From an uncultured Collinsella sp. (GTDB lineage Bacteria > Actinomycetota > Coriobacteriia > Coriobacteriales > Coriobacteriaceae): a stretch of DNA of 5,877 nucleotides. Each line of letters begins with the position of its first letter. Positions within the stretch are counted from its first letter, which is position 1. The stretch is from assembly GCA_902493545.1 (NCBI GenBank), contig CABUQI010000078.1:1-5877 (forward strand). The letters run 5' to 3'. Of the stretch, positions 1-5,795 are shown piece by piece. Position numbers and translations under genes: made by a program. The notes beneath the pieces were generated by a model, which was given only the letters and a program-made list of their open reading frames with translations, searched no databases and was not told the origin of the DNA.

Positions 1-1316
1 ATCGTAGTGTCCGAAAGCACGCGCAGGTCGCGAAGCTCGCTGAGCTCGATCGACCTCTGGTCGCGCCCATAGCCTTCGTCACCCATGTCGAGGGTAAGCA
101 TCCCGCCTGCATAGCGCACAAAGACACCCTTGCGGATTTCGAGCTCGACCATCTTGGTGCCCTCACAGGAAACCACAAGATCAAACAGGCGGCCCGGCTC
201 CTCAACGGTTTCACCGCCTGTCGCGCGAACGCAGTCGCCGCGCATCCTCTCAATCTCGTGCGCCGGCTGCTGGCAGAGCTTACCATCGCGCATGCTCAGC
301 TCTCGCGGCACCGTCAACGCGCACTGCCACCCGCGCGCCACCGTCGGGTTTTCCGCCGTCGCATCGGGGCAACCCGACCATCCGATCATCAAACACCGGC
401 CTGCAGCATCCTCAAAGGACTGCGGAGCATAGAAATCAAAACCGGCATCGACCATCGGGGGCATGCCCTGCCCGACGATTTTAAAGCTCGGCGCCTCCCA
501 ATCGGCCTCGATGGGGAACCACACGCACTGATGCGGATTGCGGTAACGCCAACCATCGGCAGGCACACCCTGCGGACAGCAAACGAGAACAAGCTCACCA
601 TCGAGCTCAAACAGATCGGGGCACTCCCACATAAAGCCAAACTTCTCGCCCAGCTCAATACGCGTCGCATAGTTCCAGTCCTCTAGATCGCGCGAGGTAT
701 AGACAAGCACGCAGCCGCGGTCGTCTTTCGTACGAGCGCCCAGAACCATGTAGTAGATACCATCGTGCTCAAGGATCTTGGGGTCGCGCACGTGCGTACC
801 GATATCGTCGGGGTAATCGACCGGTCCAACAGCTATGCGCTTCTCGCCCAATTCGTCGGGGTTCTCCGCAACCATATGAATCTGGTTTTGCTCACGACCC
901 GTCAACACGTAGTCGTAATCATCGCGATCAAAATGCTTGACGTTGCCGGTATAGAAGTAGTGAATCTTGCCATCACGTACAAAGGCAGAACCAGAATACG
1001 CTCCGTTCGAATCCAAATCGGAATCGGGGAACAGCGCGGGGCCGTGATTCTCGTACGTCACAAAATCCTTTGTCGTCAGATGGTTCCAAAGCACTGGACC
1101 GCCATGCGCAGCATCGAACGGATCGTATTGATGATAGATGTGATACGTATCACCAATCTGAACCAAACCGTTGGGGTCGTTGAGCCAGCCAAGCTCAGGC
1201 TCCACATGGAACAGGAGCCTATCGGGGTCGGACGCGATGCGACCCGCCGTCTCATCCTGTCCGGTACGCCACTGCTCATAGTCCGCGCGTGTCACCTTAT
1301 TTTTTTGATTAAACAT
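1..1316 (-). CDS. scrB: GH32 sucrose-6-phosphate hydrolase / beta-fructofuranosidase (3' end cut by window)
   Basis: A reading frame of 438 codons opens at the ATG at 1316 and runs off the left edge without a stop. The protein shows the canonical GH32 signatures in order: WLNDPNG at residues 44-50 (Asp47 nucleophile), a YSGSA motif near 107-111, RDP at 177-179 (transition-state stabiliser) and WECPDLF at 230-236 (Glu231 acid/base). The visible end, with LRDLRVLSDTT, matches the C-terminal beta-sandwich of the family, so only a few tens of residues are probably missing. There is no signal peptide, so it should act in the cytoplasm, hydrolysing sucrose 6-phosphate delivered by the PTS permease encoded upstream. 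The ATG at 1316 has GAGAAGG nine bases upstream; an in-frame ATG at 1322 lies too close to that site. The family call is firm. The phosphorylated substrate is inferred from the neighbouring PTS gene. Confidence 0.93.
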   Translation of the reverse strand, partial: MFNQKNKVTRADYEQWRTGQDETAGRIASDPDRLLFHVEPELGWLNDPNGLVQIGDTYHIYHQYDPFDAAHGGPVLWNHLTTKDFVTYENHGPALFPDSDLDSNGAYSGSAFVRDGKIHYFYTGNVKHFDRDDYDYVLTGREQNQIHMVAENPDELGEKRIAVGPVDYPDDIGTHVRDPKILEHDGIYYMVLGARTKDDRGCVLVYTSRDLEDWNYATRIELGEKFGFMWECPDLFELDGELVLVCCPQGVPADGWRYRNPHQCVWFPIEADWEAPSFKIVGQGMPPMVDAGFDFYAPQSFEDAAGRCLMIGWSGCPDATAENPTVARGWQCALTVPRELSMRDGKLCQQPAHEIERMRGDCVRATGGETVEEPGRLFDLVVSCEGTKMVELEIRKGVFVRYAGGMLTLDMGDEGYGRDQRSIELSELRDLRVLSDTT

Positions 1317-1417
1317 CGCCATTGGCCTTCTCGTCTATAGGGAAGGACGCTCGACTCACACGAGCCGAACGCCCCTCCTCAAATGGACTTATCCGCACGT
1401 TACGCTGAACGGCTCAA
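1317..1417 (-). other. Intergenic gap between EIIBC and canonical GH32 gene, with competing short stems
   Basis: This 101-base gap is the longest inside the operon. In the minus-strand RNA, CGGCTC (1367-1362) can pair with GAGCCG (1415-1410). The overlapping GCTCG (1365-1361) can instead pair with CGAGC (1353-1349) across a seven-base loop. Both stems are only 5-6 bp and no U-tract follows either, so this is not a convincing terminator. I see no operator box here. A TATAGA hexamer at 1338-1333 has no good -35 partner, so an internal promoter is unsupported. Confidence 0.3.
1326..1332 (-). promoter_or_regulatory. Ribosome binding site of the canonical GH32 gene
   Basis: GAGAAGG on the minus strand lies nine bases before the ATG at 1316 and only three before the in-frame ATG at 1322. 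It therefore favours the downstream start. Confidence 0.6.
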
Positions 1418-2869
1418 CTAGAAGCTAACGTCGAAGCCAGCGCCAGCGCCCTCTTCATCGGTGGTCGGAACGCCCTTTGCCTTGTTGTAGGCAAAGATCA
1501 AGACGATCGGCACGATAAAGGCGATGAGATTGCCAGCCACATACCACACGAGAGTCTCGGGCGTGACGATGAGCAGGCCAAGCACGCCGGTCAGACCCTG
1601 ACCGATAGCGCGCACCTCAAAGAGCTTGACGAAGGCACCGCCGCAGCCTGCACCGATGCATGCGCAGATGAACGGAATGATCGAATAGCGCATGTTTGCA
1701 GCAAAGATAGCGGGCTCGGAGATTCCGACCAGCGTCGGGATAAAGGACGACATGCAGATGTTGCGCTCTTTGGAGTGTTTCTTGTGAATGAGGTACATAC
1801 CGATGGCGCCGCCGCCCTGGGCGATGATGGAAACCGACCAGATGGCCTGGATGTAGTTGAAGCCGGTCGTGGCAACGAGGTTGGCCTCGATACCCTGGAT
1901 GAACTGATGCGTACCGGTAACGACGAGCGGCTGCAGGAACGCGGCGAAGACAAAGGCACCAAAGACGCCCATCCTGTTGTACAGGATATCGATTACGCCG
2001 GCGAGGACGTCGCCGATCAGGTTGCCGAGCGGGCCGAACACGGTGAACAGGGCGACGTTAGCAAGAATCAGGGTAACGGTCGGGACAAAGACGAAAGAAA
2101 CGACCTCGGGGATGTACTTCTGGGCAATCTTCTCGACCTTGGCCATAAACCAGGCAGTCAGGATTGCGGGGAACACACCGCCCTGGAAAGCAACCATGGG
2201 AATGGATAGCGGACCGAAGTTCCAGTACTCAGCACCCGTCGGGTCCATAACGAACGTGTTGCGGTTCATAAGGCTCGGGTGAACCATGACGATACCGACG
2301 AGGATGCCCAGGATCGGGTTACCGCCAAAACGCTTGACCGCGCTGTACATAACCAGGACAGGCAGGTAGTCGAACGTGGTGGCGATAATGGCAAAGAAGC
2401 TTGCGAGGTTCTTGAGGAACTCGCTGTGATCGGCGAGGCTGCCTTCCATGCCAAAGAGGCCGTTGGCAACGATCAACGACTTAAGGCCGATGATGATTGC
2501 AGCGCCGACGAAGGCGGGAATGATGGGGATAAAGATGTCCGAGAATACCTTGAGGACCGAGAAGAACTTGCCCTTCTTGTCCGCCTCGGCGCCCTTGACC
2601 TCGGAAGCACTGATCTCCTTAACGCCCGTCAGAGCCATAAACTCATCGTAAACCTTGTTGACGGTACCGGTACCGAAGATGATCATGAGCTGGCCGCTGT
2701 TGTACAGCACGCCCTTGACGCCATCGATGTTCTCGAGCTCGGCCTTGTTGTATTTGCTCGTATCCTTGAGCACCAGACGCAGACGGGTCACGCAATGCGT
2801 GGCGCCCTCGATGTTCTCCAGTCCGCCGACGTTGTCGACGACTTGCTGGGACACTGCCTTGTAGTCCAT
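1418..2869 (-). CDS. scrA: Sucrose-type PTS permease, EIIBC component
   Basis: A 483-residue membrane permease of the glucose/sucrose PTS superfamily that imports a sugar while phosphorylating it. Residues 1-80 form the EIIB domain. Cys26, in THCVTRLR, is the expected phosphorylation site, followed by the usual GQLMIIFGTGTVNKVY segment. After a short linker, EIIC runs from about 105 to 465 with many hydrophobic segments, the GTHQFIQGIE motif (His321, Glu328) and VGISEPAIF (Glu385) expected in the sugar site of sucrose/beta-glucoside EIIC proteins. No EIIA domain is fused. The protein ends in a short acidic, glycine-rich tail, so phosphate must come from a separate EIIA of the glucose type. 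The ATG at 2869 is chosen over one at 2881 because GGAGAGGA is well placed only for the former. The gene lies 45 bases after the divergent GH32 gene and 101 before the canonical one. Sucrose is the likely substrate; a short fructo-oligosaccharide or another beta-fructoside is possible. Confidence 0.93.
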   Translation of the reverse strand: MDYKAVSQQVVDNVGGLENIEGATHCVTRLRLVLKDTSKYNKAELENIDGVKGVLYNSGQLMIIFGTGTVNKVYDEFMALTGVKEISASEVKGAEADKKGKFFSVLKVFSDIFIPIIPAFVGAAIIIGLKSLIVANGLFGMEGSLADHSEFLKNLASFFAIIATTFDYLPVLVMYSAVKRFGGNPILGILVGIVMVHPSLMNRNTFVMDPTGAEYWNFGPLSIPMVAFQGGVFPAILTAWFMAKVEKIAQKYIPEVVSFVFVPTVTLILANVALFTVFGPLGNLIGDVLAGVIDILYNRMGVFGAFVFAAFLQPLVVTGTHQFIQGIEANLVATTGFNYIQAIWSVSIIAQGGGAIGMYLIHKKHSKERNICMSSFIPTLVGISEPAIFAANMRYSIIPFICACIGAGCGGAFVKLFEVRAIGQGLTGVLGLLIVTPETLVWYVAGNLIAFIVPIVLIFAYNKAKGVPTTDEEGAGAGFDVSF

Positions 2870-2871
2870 GT

Positions 2872-2879
2872 TCCTCTCC
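2872..2879 (-). promoter_or_regulatory. Ribosome binding site of the EIIBC gene
   Basis: GGAGAGGA on the minus strand has its GGAG core six bases before the ATG at 2869. The competing ATG at 2881 overlaps this site and has its own AAGGA only about one base away, so 2869 is the preferred start. Confidence 0.65.
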
Positions 2880-2914
2880 ATTCCTTTTCTAAATCATAAA
2901 ACGGTTCGTTGCCG

Positions 2915-4297
2915 CTACAGAGACGCGATCGTTGCGTTTGCGCACTTGAGCGCACCGTCAGTGACGGTAAGCGCCACACCCTGGCCCTGCTTGTTGCAGA
3001 AGCGAGCGTTGAGCGCAACGTCATCGACAAAGATGGTCGCGATGTCGTCGTCGACGACCAGACGCACATGGTGAGTGCCCTCGCCCTTAAAGAACAACGG
3101 ACGCTCGAGGCCCATGTTGTTGACCTGGAACCACGGGTACTGGGGAGCCGGCGTGAACTCGAGCTTGCCCTCGCGCAGGTTGGCGCGGAACTCATAGGCA
3201 AGACCGGTCTCGGCGTCCTCGGCGAACTTGACCGAGAAGCCGGCAGCGTTACCGCCGAGCTCAATGTCGGCATCGAGCAAGTAGGTGGAGCCGGCATCTG
3301 CGGCGAGCACCTGCTCGACCTTGCCCGACTCGCAGGAAAGCTCAAAGGTCTCGACTGCCTTAGCCTCGCCAAAGGCGCCAAGCATGCTGTCGGGGAGCTT
3401 GGTGCCGAGCGTTCCGTCGGCACGCTGAACGATCTCGAGGGGCATAAAGGTGCCACCCCATAGGTAAGAGCTGGGGTCGCCGCCCTCGTCACGCGTAGGA
3501 ACCCAACCAAAGAGAACGCGACGCTCGCCATCGAATGCGGTGCGAGCGGCGTAGTACGCGCGGCCGTCGAAGGAGTCGTCAGCGGGGGTAATCCAAGGAC
3601 CGTTGATGGACTTGGACATGCGGTAACGGGTCTTGTTGCCGTCGCTGTACTCGGAAAAGACGAGGTACCACCAGTCGCCCATCTTAAAGAGATCAGGCAT
3701 CTCGAACATGGTGTACAGGCCCGGATTCCACCAGTCGCCCTGGAACTCCCAGGTATCCAGGTCCTTGGAGGTGAACTTGACCAGGCGGCCGGTCATCAGA
3801 CGCTTGTCCTCGCCCACACGCGTGCCGAGGATGAGCATGTACTCTTCGTTCTCCTCATCCCAAAGCACAAAGGGATCGCGCCAGTTGCGGTCATCGTAAC
3901 CCTCCTGGGGCGGAAGCAGCGTCTCGGCGATGTTCTTCTCCCACTTGACGGCGTCGTCGCTCGTTGCATGAAGAAGAACCTGCTTCATCAAACGTGCGCG
4001 GACCTTATCGCGATTGCAACCAGTGTAGAGCGCATGGTACTTGTCGCCCACCTTAAACACCGTGCCGGCATAAATGTACTGGTCGACTTCCTCGTCGCCG
4101 CCGCGCTCAAGGCTCTCGCCAAAGTCCTTGTAGTTGACGAAATCCTTGGTCGTAGCGAGTGCCCAGCCAAACGGCTCTCCGAAAGGTTCGGGGTTACGCG
4201 TGTCACGCTGATGATAGAGATAGAACGTGCCGTCCTCGCCGTACGGCATGATGTCGCCTACCCAAATTCCCTCAGGCTGGTAATACACCTTGTGCAT
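2915..4297 (-). CDS. Divergent GH32-family fructoside hydrolase (EcAec43/FosGH2-like)
   Basis: A 460-residue protein with a five-bladed beta-propeller type domain over roughly residues 1-300 and a beta-sandwich domain after it. GH32-like active-site landmarks occur in the right order but altered: WVGDIMPY at 12-19 replaces WMNDPNG (Asp15 the presumed nucleophile), NWRDPFVL contains RDP at 140-142, and FEMPDLF has Glu199 with Met in place of the usual Cys of the ECP motif. FGWVPTRD and the late ATIFVDDVALNARF strand also fit GH32. The GD-x-MPY form recalls the GH32 subgroup named after E. coli Aec43 (FosGH2), linked to use of short fructo-oligosaccharides; this placement is from memory. There is no signal peptide, so it is probably cytoplasmic. 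It is the first gene of the operon. The ATG at 4297 is preferred over a GTG at 4315 because AAAGGAAG stands between them. The substrate is unknown; a phosphorylated or intact fructoside is plausible. Confidence 0.85.
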   Translation of the reverse strand: MHKVYYQPEGIWVGDIMPYGEDGTFYLYHQRDTRNPEPFGEPFGWALATTKDFVNYKDFGESLERGGDEEVDQYIYAGTVFKVGDKYHALYTGCNRDKVRARLMKQVLLHATSDDAVKWEKNIAETLLPPQEGYDDRNWRDPFVLWDEENEEYMLILGTRVGEDKRLMTGRLVKFTSKDLDTWEFQGDWWNPGLYTMFEMPDLFKMGDWWYLVFSEYSDGNKTRYRMSKSINGPWITPADDSFDGRAYYAARTAFDGERRVLFGWVPTRDEGGDPSSYLWGGTFMPLEIVQRADGTLGTKLPDSMLGAFGEAKAVETFELSCESGKVEQVLAADAGSTYLLDADIELGGNAAGFSVKFAEDAETGLAYEFRANLREGKLEFTPAPQYPWFQVNNMGLERPLFFKGEGTHHVRLVVDDDIATIFVDDVALNARFCNKQGQGVALTVTDGALKCANATIASL

Positions 4298-4303
4298 CCG
4301 AGA

Positions 4304-4311
4304 CTTCCTTT
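4304..4311 (-). promoter_or_regulatory. Ribosome binding site of the divergent GH32 gene
   Basis: AAAGGAAG on the minus strand ends six bases before the ATG at 4297. It lies downstream of the in-frame GTG at 4315, so translation from that GTG is unlikely. Confidence 0.7.
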
Positions 4312-4339
4312 CCACGACATACTAACTCGGTACAATGGC

Positions 4340-4368
4340 AAGATATGTCAATCGTTTTCATATGTCAA
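4340..4368 (-). promoter_or_regulatory. Promoter of the GH32-EIIBC-GH32 operon
   Basis: On the minus strand a perfect -35 TTGACA (4368-4363) is separated by 17 bases from a -10 TATCTT (4345-4340), which puts transcription start near 4333 and leaves a leader of about 35 bases. A second TTGACA lies at 4351-4346, within the spacer, but has no suitable -10. Both TTGACA elements are parts of the operator-like boxes, so repressor binding would directly block RNA polymerase. The promoter is predicted from sequence only. Confidence 0.7.
4344..4363. promoter_or_regulatory. Operator-like box 1 (LacI-family type)
   Basis: TATGTCAATCGTTTTCATAT is an imperfect palindrome with TG and CA ends around a CG, the usual style of LacI-family sites. 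It covers the spacer between the -35 and -10 of the operon promoter and touches the -10. It shares most bases with box 2, 17 bp away. Confidence 0.7.
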
Positions 4369-4380
4369 ACGTTTTCACAC
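4361..4380. promoter_or_regulatory. Operator-like box 2 (LacI-family type)
   Basis: TATGTCAAACGTTTTCACAC repeats box 1 directly at a 17-bp period, so the two sites abut and overlap by three bases. It contains the -35 hexamer of the operon promoter. Confidence 0.72.
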
Positions 4381-4406
4381 CAATACGTCTTTTCGCAGTT
4401 CCAGTC

Positions 4407-4426
4407 GTCGGCAAACGGTTGACATA
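4407..4426. promoter_or_regulatory. Operator-like box 3, inverted
   Basis: Read on the minus strand this is TATGTCAACCGTTTGCCGAC, matching boxes 1 and 2 over the left half and the central CGTTT but with a weaker right half. CGGCA and TGCCG at 4410-4414 and 4426-4430 extend the symmetry around it. It lies 46 bp from box 2, upstream of the promoter, where an auxiliary operator could act by looping or cooperative binding. Confidence 0.55.
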
Positions 4427-4480
4427 TGCCGGTGAACGGTCATCAGAGGCGTTTGAGGAATTCTTTTGGCACGGGATGAA

Positions 4481-5491
4481 CTACGCGGTTTTGCCCCCAA
4501 TGAGTTCAACGGGGAGCTTGATATTCGATTCGGGATTATCGCCGTTAATAAGAGCGATGATGGATTGCGCCGCGAGCTCTCCGATGCGATCGATATCTTG
4601 ACGTACGGTTGTTAAGTCAGGCATAAACGTCATAGTTCGGCGGGCACCATCCGCGCCCACGACCTTAATATCGTCCGGAGCGCTCAAGCCGCGCTGCTTC
4701 ATCACGTTGAGACAGATGGCCGCCATCGTATCGTCTCCCGCAAAGATGCCGTCAATATCGGGGTTCTCATCGAGGATCTTCGCAACGACCGCGCCCTTTT
4801 CGTCGTCGGGCTTAACGAACTCAACCTCACGGACAAGCGCGGACAAACCGGCCTGCTCAACAACATCGAGGTAGGCATCGGTACGCTTATTGGCAGGCAT
4901 GCGCATGCGGCTATTGCTGCGCAGGCACAGGATACGCCTGCAGCCGTCATCAATCAGACGGCGCGTGGCGAGCTCGCCAATGCCATAGCTGTCACTTGCA
5001 ATCTGGACAGAGCCCTCGCCAAGATCGCAGTCGATGCCAACCAGGCTCAAGCCCATCTCGGCATATGCCTCGGCACCGATATTGAGGGAGTTGACGATGA
5101 CGCCGTCGACCATATTGCGGCGGAGCATGTCGATATAGGAACGCTCAAGATCAGGTCGATTGGCGCTGTTGCACAGCAACATCTTAAAGCCGTTTTCCGC
5201 TAACGTGCGCTCGACCGCCTGCACAACCTGAGCATGGAACGGGCTGCTCACAAAGGGAACAATCATGCCGATAAGGTTCAGGCGGCCATTGAGCATGGCA
5301 CGGGCGATATCGTTGGGCGTGTAATTGATGCGCTCCATCGCCGCATGGACTTTATCGCGGGTTTCCTGGCTAATGTAGCCGCGATTATTAAGCACGCGAG
5401 ATACCGTAGTAGGCGAAACCCCCGCCACCGCTGCAACTTCCTTGATGCCAGGCTTAGCCGTATCCTTAGAACGAGCACTCTCGCGAGCCAT
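4481..5491 (-). CDS. LacI-family transcriptional repressor of the beta-fructoside operon
   Basis: A 336-residue regulator. The helix-turn-helix is at about residues 16-37 (IKEVAAVAGVSPTTVSRVLN), preceded by a 15-residue polar extension. A hinge helix at 60-68 (NDIARAML) follows, then a periplasmic-binding-protein-like ligand domain from about 73 to the end, opening with LIGMIVPFVSSPFHAQVV and including GIDCDLGEG and a GADGARR segment. It should bind operators in the absence of a sugar or sugar phosphate and release them when the inducer appears. The operon directly downstream and the shared boxes at both promoters point to local control plus autoregulation. The ATG at 5491 is chosen over in-frame ATGs at 5512 and 5506 because GGGGGAGGG stands five bases before it and the upstream ATGs fall in or beside the operator. 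The hinge position usually occupied by Leu appears to be Met66. A sucrose regulator of ScrR type is likely, but the effector is not readable from sequence. Confidence 0.92.
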   Translation of the reverse strand: MARESARSKDTAKPGIKEVAAVAGVSPTTVSRVLNNRGYISQETRDKVHAAMERINYTPNDIARAMLNGRLNLIGMIVPFVSSPFHAQVVQAVERTLAENGFKMLLCNSANRPDLERSYIDMLRRNMVDGVIVNSLNIGAEAYAEMGLSLVGIDCDLGEGSVQIASDSYGIGELATRRLIDDGCRRILCLRSNSRMRMPANKRTDAYLDVVEQAGLSALVREVEFVKPDDEKGAVVAKILDENPDIDGIFAGDDTMAAICLNVMKQRGLSAPDDIKVVGADGARRTMTFMPDLTTVRQDIDRIGELAAQSIIALINGDNPESNIKLPVELIGGKTA

Positions 5492-5495
5492 AGCA

Positions 5496-5504
5496 CCCTC
5501 CCCC
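5496..5504 (-). promoter_or_regulatory. Ribosome binding site of the repressor gene
   Basis: GGGGGAGGG on the minus strand has its GGAGG core five bases before the ATG at 5491. It is strong and excludes the upstream in-frame ATGs as main starts. Confidence 0.75.
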
Positions 5505-5509
5505 ATCAA

Positions 5510-5529
5510 CATGTCATACGTTTACATAC
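5510..5529. promoter_or_regulatory. Operator-like box 4 at the repressor gene
   Basis: CATGTCATACGTTTACATAC matches the boxes before the operon (ATGTCA, then CGTTT, then CATA) and has the best outer symmetry of the four. It lies about 20 bases upstream of the repressor ATG and overlaps its putative -10, which points to autorepression. Confidence 0.65.
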
Positions 5530-5550
5530 GAACAAAGCATACCCCAACAA
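5523..5550 (-). promoter_or_regulatory. Possible promoter of the repressor gene
   Basis: On the minus strand TTGTTG (5550-5545) lies 16 bases before TATGTA (5528-5523), which sits inside operator box 4. Both hexamers are weak. An alternative -10, TATGCT, just upstream at about 5541-5536 has no clear -35. Confidence 0.3.
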
Positions 5551-5644
5551 CAGCGGGAAGACGGTAACAGTACAAGTAAGTAAACGACTCATCCAAATAA
5601 TTAGGAGAGTTCCGCCTAAAGGGTGACTCCGAAGAACCCCGCTT
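5530..5644. other. Non-coding stretch upstream of the repressor gene
   Basis: I see no convincing gene here. A weak interrupted stem (GGAGAGT at 5604-5610 with ACTCC at 5625-5629) is present but is not followed by a T-tract. The remainder is probably promoter-proximal sequence for the repressor gene. Confidence 0.3.
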
Positions 5645-5767
5645 GGCCGTTTTTGGGTTATTTTCCAAAACATCCCGCAGGACGCAAAGAGGCCCCGCCG
5701 CGCAACGCGCGCAGCGGAGCCTCTTTGCATGTCCGAGGACGTTTTGGAAAATAACCCAAAACCGGCC
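5645..5767 (-). terminator. 123-bp palindrome, probable 3' end structure of pflB
   Basis: The whole stretch folds back on itself in one register about base 5706. A 21-bp perfect outer arm (5651-5671 with 5741-5761) encloses an inner hairpin (5684-5703 with 5709-5728) whose ends carry the AAAGAGGC/GCCTCTTT pattern of a bidirectional terminator. I count 48 Watson-Crick pairs of 61. Seven of the remaining positions become G-U pairs in the minus-strand RNA but only one in the plus-strand RNA, so the structure fits a transcript coming from pflB, whose stop is 28 bases upstream. No long U-run follows the stem, so it is not a textbook intrinsic terminator. It could also be a dispersed palindromic repeat or an RNA-stabilising element. 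Confidence 0.65.
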
Positions 5768-5795
5768 CCAGTAACCCTGCGGGAGTTAAATCCCT

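Larger units (their letters stand above)
4298..4480. promoter_or_regulatory. Control region between repressor gene and operon
   Basis: This gap of 183 bases holds the operon promoter, three operator-like boxes and the first ribosome binding site. I find no hairpin followed by a U-tract after the repressor stop codon at 4481. Some repressor transcripts could therefore read through into the operon. Confidence 0.6.

Noticed and set aside
765..1340. Plus-strand open frame of 191 codons opposite the canonical GH32 gene
   Set aside because: Antisense shadow. The minus strand carries complete GH32 motifs over the same bases.
2279..2899. Plus-strand open frame of 206 codons opposite the EIIBC gene
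   Set aside because: It mirrors the codon pattern of the EIIBC gene, is rich in charged low-complexity residues, resembles no family I know and lies wholly antisense to a well-supported gene.
2788..3531. Minus-strand open frame of 247 codons spanning the divergent GH32 and EIIBC junction
   Set aside because: It is out of frame with both real genes, has a Ser/Arg/Ala-rich composition typical of a shifted GC-rich frame, and shows no domain.
4298..4315. GTG at 4315 as start of the divergent GH32 gene
   Set aside because: The purine-rich ribosome binding site lies downstream of it and fits the ATG at 4297.
4419..4447. Plus-strand promoter starting from TTGACA at 4419-4424
   Set aside because: The hexamer is part of inverted operator box 3; no -10 is found at 16-18 bases and no plus-strand gene follows.
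5506..5730. Minus-strand open frame of 74 codons between the repressor and pflB
   Set aside because: It begins inside the palindrome, has no ribosome binding site or recognisable domain and overlaps the repressor control region.
5635..5780. AACCCCGC (5635-5642) and AACCCTGC (5773-5780) as a target-site duplication around the palindrome
   Set aside because: The two 8-base strings differ at one position and do not directly abut the palindrome ends, so they are weak evidence for insertion.
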